DNA from: Thiotrichaceae bacterium
GTDB lineage: Bacteria > Pseudomonadota > Gammaproteobacteria > Beggiatoales > Beggiatoaceae
DNA: 64,000 nt
Direction of reading: 5' to 3'
Assembly (NCBI GenBank): GCA_011391085.1
Contig: JAABRD010000003.1
Location: 123,987-187,986, forward strand
The position numbers and the translations under genes were made by a program. Every line of letters begins with the position of its first letter. The first letter of the stretch is position 1. Positions 52,646 through 59,833 of the stretch are shown in pieces. The notes beneath the pieces were generated by a model that did not search any database, had not been told where the DNA came from, and was given only the letters and a program-made list of their open reading frames with translations.

Positions 52646-52785
52646 AAATATGTGTTATTCGCAAGAGAAGTGGAATAGAGTTAAGTGTAATAGAGTAACT
52701 GAGATGAACATCCGATTCCCAAACTTTTATACAATTGGTTAAAAATCTTAGTAGCGTTACAGTCATAACGATAAACCAGTGGAAC

Positions 52786-52874
52786 AGGTTGGAGTGGAGG
52801 CTTTAGCCGGTGGGGTGGCACGGAGTTAAATTCATGGGAAAAGCCACCGGCTAAAGCCTCTACTCCAACCTGTT
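52786..52874. repeat. F2 palindrome
   Basis: CAGGTTGGAGTGGAGGCTTT ... AAAGCCTCTACTCCAACCTG, arms of about 30 bp. Confidence 0.85.
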
Positions 52875-52912
52875 TTAAGTGATTTACTCTTGCCATCTTA
52901 ATATGATCACAT

Positions 52913-53917
52913 TTAACAAATCCGCGGCAACGGTTCATCTTCCAACTCTTCTAACAACCGTTCTCCCCCCAATTCCGTTTGTAAAATCACCCGTGCGGCA
53001 CCTGCCCGAATATGTCCAATCAAGGCCGCCTCTCGTCCTTGTGGGAGAGTTTGCCAAATGGCTAACGCTTCTGGTGCCTGTGTGGGTGCAATCACAGCCA
53101 CCACGCGCCCTTCACAAGCTAAATAGAAGGGGTCATAACCAAGTATTTCACAGACCGATTGCACCGGGTCCCGAATAGGAATGTGGGGTTGATAAAGATA
53201 AACAGTATATCTCGTCACCTGACTGATTTCATGGGCGACAGTAGCCAGTCCACCTCGCGTGGGGTCGCGCATAAAACGTAAGCCTGAGAGGGGCAGAAGG
53301 GCTTTTGTCAGGGGTAATACACTGGCTGCATCAGAATGTAAATCACCGCGGAGACCAAATTGTTCTCTGGCGAACATAACGGCAATCCCGTGGTCGCCGA
53401 TGGGACCACTGACGAGAATGGCGTCACCTGGTTCAATTCTATTCAGACCCAATTTTAGATGCGGGTCACGTACTCCAATCCCCGTGGTGGCTAAATAGAC
53501 TCCGCTACCTTCGCCACGGCGCACGACTTTGGTGTCGCCTGCAACGACTGTCACATTGAGTTCCTTGGCAGCATTCGCAAGACTTTCAATCAGTCGTTCC
53601 AATAAGGCAATTTCAAGCCCTTCTTCAAGAAACGCATTTAAGGTTAGATAGCGAGGAATGGCGCCTGCGACTGCTAAATCATTGGTTGTTCCATGCACTG
53701 CGAGAGAACCAATGTTGCCTCCTGGAAATTCCAGAGGTTGAACTGTGAAACCATCCGTCGTCACCACGATTTCGCCAGCTTCCCAAGGGAGAGAGACGGC
53801 ATCGGCATGAACATCTAAAGTCGGATGCGATAAGTAACGGGCGAAGAGGTCTTCAATCAGTTCGCGCATATATCGCCCACCGTTACCATGGGCGAGAGTG
53901 ATATGAGTATCTTGCAT
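52913..53917 (-). CDS. hypE: Hydrogenase expression/formation protein HypE
   Basis: Makes the thiocyanate intermediate that delivers CN ligands to the [NiFe] centre, with HypF and HypC/D. 334 residues, PurM-like fold: AHGNGGRYMRELIEDLF start, VAGDTKVVRRGEG, VSGPIGDHGIAVM and MRDPTRGGLATVAHEI. The chain ends PRIC with the C-terminal Cys that is carbamoylated. Other hyp genes are not adjacent in the window. Confidence 0.95.
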   Translation of the reverse strand: MQDTHITLAHGNGGRYMRELIEDLFARYLSHPTLDVHADAVSLPWEAGEIVVTTDGFTVQPLEFPGGNIGSLAVHGTTNDLAVAGAIPRYLTLNAFLEEGLEIALLERLIESLANAAKELNVTVVAGDTKVVRRGEGSGVYLATTGIGVRDPHLKLGLNRIEPGDAILVSGPIGDHGIAVMFAREQFGLRGDLHSDAASVLPLTKALLPLSGLRFMRDPTRGGLATVAHEISQVTRYTVYLYQPHIPIRDPVQSVCEILGYDPFYLACEGRVVAVIAPTQAPEALAIWQTLPQGREAALIGHIRAGAARVILQTELGGERLLEELEDEPLPRIC

Positions 53918-53931
53918 ATTTTCTAGTAACT

Positions 53932-53962
53932 AGACCCTGGGTGATTAAGCACTCAGGGTCTG
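53932..53962. terminator. Hairpin between hypE and a Uma2 gene
   Basis: AGACCCTGGGTG and CACTCAGGGTCT arms with a 6-bp loop. Both flanking genes are on the minus strand; it may end the Uma2 transcript ahead of hypE. Confidence 0.55.
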
Positions 53963-53969
53963 TCGCTTC

Positions 53970-54839
53970 TTATTTTTTCAGCAGTTCATCAGGGTTTATT
54001 CCCAAATTTCGCAATTGTGCAATCAGTTGATCTCGTTGCAACTGGGCCAACTCTTTTTGTTGGCGTTCTTGTTCCTTTTCTCGACGTTCTTGGGTCAATT
54101 GAGACAGTGCCAATTCCTTTGCCTGCTGTTCCTGTTGGGCCCGTTCGGCACTGGTCAAGAGGAGATGACCGTCTTTGTCACACCAGCGTAGCCAAACGTC
54201 ATATTTATCCTCAAACCATCCTTCCCATAAAGTCAAACCCAATTGGAGGCCTGGCAACCAGCGGTCTGGGATTTCCACATAACGGTTGCCACGTCGTTCA
54301 TACAGACGCAAGACCCCGTTGCCTAATTCTTCAATGGGGTCGAAAATGACATAATAAAGCACTTTGGCCTGGGCATATAACTGGAATTTGCGTCCATCCT
54401 CTTCCCCTTCCGCATTGGATACCACTTCAATGGCCACGTCGGGTGGTTTGCCATATTCCCAAACCAGGTAAGACCGTTTTCGTTTAATCCAAACGTCTTC
54501 TGGCATATTGACATCCACACTCACCAACACATCTGGGACGATTGGAGGCAAGCGAAGGGCGTAAAATAATCCGACGTTTGCCAACGCGATAAATGAACGT
54601 CCAGGACCTGGACCAGTCCAGGAGGCGTATAAACTGTCGGGCAATAAACGTTGTTGTTTCTCAGAAAAAATATTATCCACTGGATCATCAGTCTCCGTTA
54701 CTAAGTTTTCCACTGAGAGGTCATCTGGAGATGGCCATAATTCAGGTGTGTCTGCCTCTGTTCTTAAATGGCTAAATTGAGACCACAGGGTTGGTATAGG
54801 GGGTCTAACCGTTTTGGTATCAAGGGCTACGGTACTCAT
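53970..54839 (-). CDS. Uma2-family putative endonuclease, duplicate copy 1
   Basis: 289 residues. PD-(D/E)XK core: PIVPDVLVSVDV, YLVWEYGKPPDVAIEVVSNAEGEEDGRKFQLYAQAKVLYYVI. The C-terminal 60 residues form a Gln/Glu/Arg coiled coil (ELALSQLTQERREKEQERQQ). Its DNA and about 90 bp of 5' flank are nearly identical to the next gene upstream, except in the last 110 or so coding bases. A gaaagga ribosome site precedes the ATG. Confidence 0.87.
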   Translation of the reverse strand: MSTVALDTKTVRPPIPTLWSQFSHLRTEADTPELWPSPDDLSVENLVTETDDPVDNIFSEKQQRLLPDSLYASWTGPGPGRSFIALANVGLFYALRLPPIVPDVLVSVDVNMPEDVWIKRKRSYLVWEYGKPPDVAIEVVSNAEGEEDGRKFQLYAQAKVLYYVIFDPIEELGNGVLRLYERRGNRYVEIPDRWLPGLQLGLTLWEGWFEDKYDVWLRWCDKDGHLLLTSAERAQQEQQAKELALSQLTQERREKEQERQQKELAQLQRDQLIAQLRNLGINPDELLKK

Positions 54840-55023
54840 ACATTTTTCCTTTCAAAAGAATCCGAAATGTTGTTATGATACCCAAATTACCCATCTATGA
54901 GGTTAACAGGTATCTTTCAACTACTCATCATGACGGTCAAATATTCAAATTCGAAATGGGTCCAAATAGGCATAATAATTTCAGTCTTGAAGCAACGTAG
55001 GCGATTTCCTTAGTGAGAGTAAC

Positions 55024-55078
55024 TCTTGTGGTTGCCCTTGGGATGCTTGCCGTGGGCAACCACAAGGGTTGCCCCTAC
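55024..55078. repeat. Inverted repeat (CTTGTGGTTGCCC)
   Basis: CTTGTGGTTGCCC / GGGCAACCACAAG around about 17 bp, with a further GGGTTGCCCC unit. Together with the MITE fragment that follows it fills the gap between the Uma2 duplicates. Confidence 0.7.
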
Positions 55079-55079
55079 C

Positions 55080-55100
55080 TTACCCACATTGCCTCACTAC
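55080..55100. mobile_element. MITE right-end fragment
   Basis: TACCCACATTGCCTCACTAC matches the last 20 bases of type A/B elements; nothing of the rest remains. Confidence 0.6.
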
Positions 55101-55117
55101 TCAAGGCCCTTCGTTTC

Positions 55118-56050
55118 TCATTTGTTCAACAATTTATCTGGGTCAATTCCTAAACTTCGCAATTGGGCAATCAGTTGATCTCGTTGCCATTGGGCTAACT
55201 CTTTTTGTTGGCGTTCTTGTTCCTTTTCCTGACGTTCTTGGGTCAATTGAGACAGCACCAACTCTTTTTGTTGGCGTTCCTGAACCAATTGTTGGTGTTC
55301 TTGAGTCAACTGAGACTGTGCCAATTCCTTTGCCTGCTGTTCCTGTTGGGCCCGTTCGGCACTGGTCAAGAGGAGATGACCGTCTTTGTCACACCAGCGT
55401 AGCCAAACGTCATATTTATCCTCAAACCATCCTTCCCATAAAGTCAAACCCAATTGGAGGCCTGGCAACCAGCGGTCTGGGATTTCCACATAACGGTTGC
55501 CACGTCGTTCATACAGACGCAAGACCCCGTTGCCTAATTCTTCAATGGGGTCGAAAATGACATAATAAAGCACTTTGGCCTGGGCATATAACTGGAATTT
55601 GCGTCCATCCTCTTCCCCTTCCGCATTGGATACCACTTCAATGGCCACGTCGGGTGGTTTGCCATATTCCCAAACCAGGTAAGACCGTTTTCGTTTAATC
55701 CAAACGTCTTCTGGCATATTGACATCCACACTCACCAACACATCTGGGACGATTGGAGGCAAGCGAAGGGCGTAAAATAATCCGACGTTTGCCAACGCGA
55801 TAAATGAACGTCCAGGACCTGGACCGGTCCAGGAGGCGTATAAACTGTCGGGCAATAAACGTTGTTGTTTCTCAGAAAAAATATTATCCACTGGATCATC
55901 AGTCTCCGTTACTAAGTTTTCCACTGAGAGGTCATCTGGAGATGGCCATAATTCAGGTGTGTCTGCCTCTGTTCTCAAATGGCTAAATTGAGACCACAGG
56001 GTTGGTATAGGGGGTCTAACCGTTTTGGTATCAAGGGCTACGGTACTCAT
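55118..56050 (-). CDS. Uma2-family putative endonuclease, duplicate copy 2
   Basis: 310 residues, paralogue of the preceding gene, shifted by 1211 bp. The nuclease-like core is essentially identical. The coiled-coil tail is longer by 21 residues because of a 63-bp internal expansion (QLTQE-x-x-x-x-x-QERQQKEL units), and the final 30 residues differ by several substitutions. The same promoter region (ttgttatgatacccaaatt) lies upstream of both. Confidence 0.87.
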   Translation of the reverse strand: MSTVALDTKTVRPPIPTLWSQFSHLRTEADTPELWPSPDDLSVENLVTETDDPVDNIFSEKQQRLLPDSLYASWTGPGPGRSFIALANVGLFYALRLPPIVPDVLVSVDVNMPEDVWIKRKRSYLVWEYGKPPDVAIEVVSNAEGEEDGRKFQLYAQAKVLYYVIFDPIEELGNGVLRLYERRGNRYVEIPDRWLPGLQLGLTLWEGWFEDKYDVWLRWCDKDGHLLLTSAERAQQEQQAKELAQSQLTQEHQQLVQERQQKELVLSQLTQERQEKEQERQQKELAQWQRDQLIAQLRSLGIDPDKLLNK

Positions 56051-56128
56051 ACATTTTTCCTTTCAAAAGAATCCGAAATGTTGTTATGATACCCAAATTA
56101 CCCATCTATGAGGTTAACAGGTATCTTT

Positions 56129-56401
56129 TTTCAACTACCCATTATGACGATTAAAATATTTTTTCAGATTTGAGTTTTTTACTTATCAAAGTGGACAGAC
56201 TCTTGCATCTTATTGGTTGATTCACTCATTCATGTAACAGCTATTTTCCTAAAAGATGACAGAATACCTTAAATGCAGAACGATTGCAACATTGGTCTAA
56301 ATAGGCATAAGAATTTCAGAACTTGCAAAATAAATTGGCTTTACCTATTCTATTCATTCTGATTCATGTCCTCACCATTGACCACCCTCTCTATAATCCC
56401 A
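56129..56401. other. Non-coding gap with no recognised content
   Basis: No gene or strong palindrome seen. 56296-56319 (tctaaataggcataagaatt...) repeats 54961-54984, which lies in the matching gap of the other duplicate. Confidence 0.5.
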
Positions 56402-56565
56402 GGTAGTGATGCAATGTGGGTGAAATGTCTGAACTCTGATTAAAATGATTTTCAGATGGACTCTGATTCGTCAAGCCTCCTTTCATAGCCCTCATTTAAT
56501 CATCTAAATCAAAGTTCAAGACGAAGAGAAACCGCACGATATTTCACCCAGATTGCATCACTACC
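56402..56565. mobile_element. MITE type A, copy 6 (164 bp)
   Basis: Complete, reverse orientation. Target duplication TAATCCCA / TAATCCCC (7 of 8). Confidence 0.9.
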
Positions 56566-56608
56566 TAATCCCCAACCACTTGACGTTACACTCCAAAGGA
56601 ATAAATTC

Positions 56609-58621
56609 ATGCCGCATCATTCACTTTCTACCTTACCTCTTTCTAAACGTCTCTCCTATCGTCAGGCACGATTAGTGGTGCTGATTGCCGTAGGACTGGG
56701 TCTCTTATTCAGTGTGTTGCAGATTTACTTAGATTACTTTTCGGCCCAAAAAGAGTTTAATGTGAATCTTCAACAAACTATCAACACTGTCAAGCAACAA
56801 GCTGTGTTAGCATCCTATACTCGTGACCAAGAACTAGCCCAGAAAGTTGTTCAAGGATTGTTTTACTACCAATATATTTACAAAGTACAACTGCTAGATG
56901 AGAAAAAGCATATTTTGGCAGAACGTCAAAGACCCTTAACCGAAGTGAAATGGCGTTGGGTATCTAACTTGCTGTTTGGAATAGACAAAGACTATGACAC
57001 GCCATTGTATTCTTATGAAAGTAACAGCTTCGCCGTCTTAAAAGTCACCGTGGACACTCATCTCGTTGCCAAAGGTTTTTTAGATCGTGCAGTGGTGACA
57101 TTGATGGCAGGAGTCGCACGAAACTTATTGTTAGCAGGTATTTTGCTACTGTTATTTCATTCTCTCGTCACGCAACCCCTTTTCAATATGACGGTTACTT
57201 TGGCCACCATCGACCCGTTCAAACCCGAAAAAGGGCGTTTGCCACCTCTCCCAGGCCATGAGGAAGATGAACTGGGGCTATTGGTGACTTCTACCAATCA
57301 ACTCTTACAATCCATTGACGAGAAAATTGCGGAACGAGAACGCATTCTGCGCGAGATGGAGGCCGCTAAACAAGCTGCCGAAGCTGCCAATCAAGCGAAA
57401 GGTGAATTTTTAGCCAATATGACTCACGAGATTCGAACCCCCATGAATGGCGTCATTGGTATGTTATCTCTCACCTTGGAAACTGACTTGACACCCACGC
57501 AACGCGAATATTTGGAAATTGCGAATGGTTGTGGAAATACGTTAGTGACTTTGTTGAATGACATTTTAGATTTTTCTAAACTCGAAACCGGACAACTGGA
57601 ATTTGAATGCGTTCCGTTCGACATTCATCTGGTCGTCGAAGAAACCGTGGAGTCTTTGGCCAAGCATGCCCATCAAAAAGGAATTGAATTGGTACTATGG
57701 CTGGAGGATGATGTTCCCCACGGGGCCCATGGTGACCCTAATCGGTTTCGCCAAATTCTCCTCCATCTCGTTAGCAATGCGATTAAGTTCACAGAACAAG
57801 GAGAAGTGTTTGTGCAAATCAAAACCGTCACCTGTCATTCGCAACAACTCCAGCTACGTTGTGACATCTCTGACACTGGTATCGGCATATCTGAAGCGGT
57901 GCAACAACAAATTTTTGAACTCTTCCATCAAGCCGATAATTCTGCCACTCGTCAATATGGAGGAATGGGGTTGGGATTGACTTTAAGCAAACAACTGGTG
58001 AAGCGATTGGGTGGCGATTTAGGGGTCCAATCCACTCTCGGCAAAGGTAGTACCTTTTGGTTCACGATCGCGTTACAACCTACTGATACTCTGATTTCCC
58101 AGTCCACCTGTGATTTACCAACAGAACTTATCACGGATAGGTGCGTGCTTATCGTTGCCTCTAATCTGACCCAACGCCAGGTGTTGGGAGATTATCTCAC
58201 ACGTTTCGGGCTTCTCTATGACTGTGCTAACGATGCCACCCAGGCGTTGGATAAGTTGTATACAGCCGAATTACAGGAGAAGCCCTTTGAAGTCGTGATT
58301 TTAGACATGACGATGCCCGGTATGGAAGAGTTAGAACACGCGATTTCGGCCAGTGTGAGTCTTGCCAATACACCATTGATGATGTTAACTTCCACATTGC
58401 ACACTCAAACGTCAACCAACCGGTCCAAACTCTATTTGAACAAACCAGTCCGTCAAACCGATTTACAAGAAGCCATCAAACAAGCAATCCTGGCTTCTCA
58501 CCCAGTGACTGTTGAACAAAATATCGATTTGATAAAGCTACCTTCACTAACGATTCCCTTGATTTCTGCTAAACGAATGGGGGAAGCAGAACGGCTGCTT
58601 GAACAAACGGTTGCGGTTTAA
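56609..58621 (+). CDS. Hybrid sensor histidine kinase (BarA/GacS-like)
   Basis: Inner-membrane kinase of 670 residues. Two membrane helices (about 20-42 and 170-190) flank a periplasmic sensor; a HAMP-like linker and coiled coil lead to HisKA with H273 ([12 protein letters not shown]). The ATPase domain shows [18 protein letters not shown] and [13 protein letters not shown]. The C-terminal receiver (about 510-640) keeps D566 (VILDMTMPG) and the Lys in LNKPV, but the acidic pair that holds magnesium reads VLIVASN instead of VDDN, so phosphotransfer may be impaired. No HPt domain or response regulator is next to it. Confidence 0.9.
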   Translation: MPHHSLSTLPLSKRLSYRQARLVVLIAVGLGLLFSVLQIYLDYFSAQKEFNVNLQQTINTVKQQAVLASYTRDQELAQKVVQGLFYYQYIYKVQLLDEKKHILAERQRPLTEVKWRWVSNLLFGIDKDYDTPLYSYESNSFAVLKVTVDTHLVAKGFLDRAVVTLMAGVARNLLLAGILLLLFHSLVTQPLFNMTVTLATIDPFKPEKGRLPPLPGHEEDELGLLVTSTNQLLQSIDEKIAERERILREMEAAKQAAEAANQAKGEFLANMTHEIRTPMNGVIGMLSLTLETDLTPTQREYLEIANGCGNTLVTLLNDILDFSKLETGQLEFECVPFDIHLVVEETVESLAKHAHQKGIELVLWLEDDVPHGAHGDPNRFRQILLHLVSNAIKFTEQGEVFVQIKTVTCHSQQLQLRCDISDTGIGISEAVQQQIFELFHQADNSATRQYGGMGLGLTLSKQLVKRLGGDLGVQSTLGKGSTFWFTIALQPTDTLISQSTCDLPTELITDRCVLIVASNLTQRQVLGDYLTRFGLLYDCANDATQALDKLYTAELQEKPFEVVILDMTMPGMEELEHAISASVSLANTPLMMLTSTLHTQTSTNRSKLYLNKPVRQTDLQEAIKQAILASHPVTVEQNIDLIKLPSLTIPLISAKRMGEAERLLEQTVAV

Positions 58622-58650
58622 TTAGAAGTGCCTTAGTCGTGGAAAAATCT

Positions 58651-58708
58651 CGGTGGACTAGAGGCGGAAGCCGGTGACCTTTCACCGGCTAAAGCCTCTA
58701 GTCCACCG
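58651..58708. repeat. F2 palindrome between convergent genes
   Basis: CGGTGGACTAGAGGC..AAGCCGGTGA / TCACCGGCTAAAGCCTCTAG; short loop. It may terminate the kinase and thermonuclease transcripts. Confidence 0.8.
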
Positions 58709-58713
58709 ATTCC

Positions 58714-59244
58714 CTACTTCTGTTTCCGCCACTCCCACGGGGTTTGATGAATCCCTGCGGCAGACCAGATACCCAGTTTAGTACGAGTTGCCCGTTGTTC
58801 TGCCTGGAAGTATTCCGATTTTTTACAATAGGCATCGTACACGGCCACCTGACCTGCGGTGACTTGGGCCAAGTTTAAGTTCACTTCACCGCGATAGACT
58901 TCACCTACTACCCGACCATAACGGTCCTGGTCAATTTGCACCAATTTCACGGAATTCCCGGCAATGGCACGCAAATGATCGCGGGCCTGCTTGCCCCAAG
59001 GAGTCTGACCCATTTCAGGCGCATCAATGCAATATAAACGCACTTTAGTTTCCTTCCCTTGACACTGCACCGTCATGGTATCCCCATCGTAAATATTTAA
59101 CACCTCACAACCATCGGTTGCGCTAGGCAACGTATTGAAAAATAAGGCGAAGATGGCAATGACCACAATAACGAGGGTTGGATATTTTTGACGTTGTAAA
59201 TGTTTAATCAGAGATAATAATGAGTCTAGTTGTTTTTTATCCAT
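58714..59244 (-). CDS. Thermonuclease-like protein (SNase fold)
   Basis: 176 residues: one N-terminal membrane helix (LVIVVIAIFALFFNTLPS) that may be an uncleaved anchor, then an SNase OB-fold. VLNIYDGDTMTV gives the Asp ligand, VRLYCIDAPEMGQTPWGKQA the Arg/Asp/Glu region, and DRYGRVVGEV the second Arg and Asp. An extracytoplasmic calcium-dependent nuclease is the family expectation. Confidence 0.9.
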   Translation of the reverse strand: MDKKQLDSLLSLIKHLQRQKYPTLVIVVIAIFALFFNTLPSATDGCEVLNIYDGDTMTVQCQGKETKVRLYCIDAPEMGQTPWGKQARDHLRAIAGNSVKLVQIDQDRYGRVVGEVYRGEVNLNLAQVTAGQVAVYDAYCKKSEYFQAEQRATRTKLGIWSAAGIHQTPWEWRKQK

Positions 59245-59372
59245 AGTGATAAGTACCTATATAGTAATATTCCTTTTTTTATAGGCATCGTGGCCAATAT
59301 CTCACTGATTTTCACCTCCGGTACGCAGGTGAAGAGATTGCGAGTTTCATCTAGGGTCAAGTTAAATTTTTT

Positions 59373-59710
59373 GGTAGTGATGCAATGTGGGTTCACTGTC
59401 TGAACTTTGATTAGAATGATTTTCAGGTAGTGATGCAATGTGGGTTCTCTGTCTGAACTATGATTAGAATGATTTTCAGATGGACTATGATTCGTCAAGC
59501 CTCCTTTCATAGCCCTCATTTAATCATTTCAATCAGAGTTCAAGACCTAAGAGAAACCGCAAGATATTTCACCTAGATTGCATCACTACCGATTTTCAGA
59601 TGGACTCTGATTAGTCAAGCCTCCTTTCAGAGTCCTCATTTAATCCTCTCAATCAGAGTTCCAGACCGAAGAAAAACCTCTCGATATTTCACCCGAATTG
59701 TATCACTACC
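59373..59710. mobile_element. MITE type A, copy 7, split by copy 8
   Basis: Outer element: 59373-59425 and 59599-59710 (165 bp when joined). It is interrupted by a complete 165-bp copy at 59426-59590, with GATTTTCA duplicated at 59418-59425 and 59591-59598. Outer flanks aatttttt / aagttttt are an imperfect duplication. Confidence 0.95.
59426..59590. mobile_element. MITE type A, copy 8, nested (165 bp)
   Basis: Complete element inserted within copy 7 of its own family, with exact 8-bp duplication GATTTTCA of the host copy's sequence. Confidence 0.96.
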
Positions 59711-59778
59711 AAGTTTTTCTTGACCATGGTTAGGGTAGTAAATTCACTGTAGGACATTTACTAGATTTGTTTATGACC

Positions 59779-59807
59779 AGGAGTTCAAAGCGTCGCTTTG
59801 AACTCCC
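59779..59807. terminator. F3-type hairpin after the haemagglutinin gene
   Basis: GAGTTCAAAGCG-T-CGCTTTGAACTC, perfect 12-bp arms, 27 bp from the stop of the TpsA-like gene on the minus strand. Confidence 0.6.
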
Positions 59808-59833
59808 GGGAAGTCGGAATGGTGTCTCTCACG

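Noticed and set aside
59226..59519. 97-residue frame upstream of the thermonuclease gene
   Set aside because: Most of it is the MITE sequence; it overlaps the true start of the thermonuclease gene.
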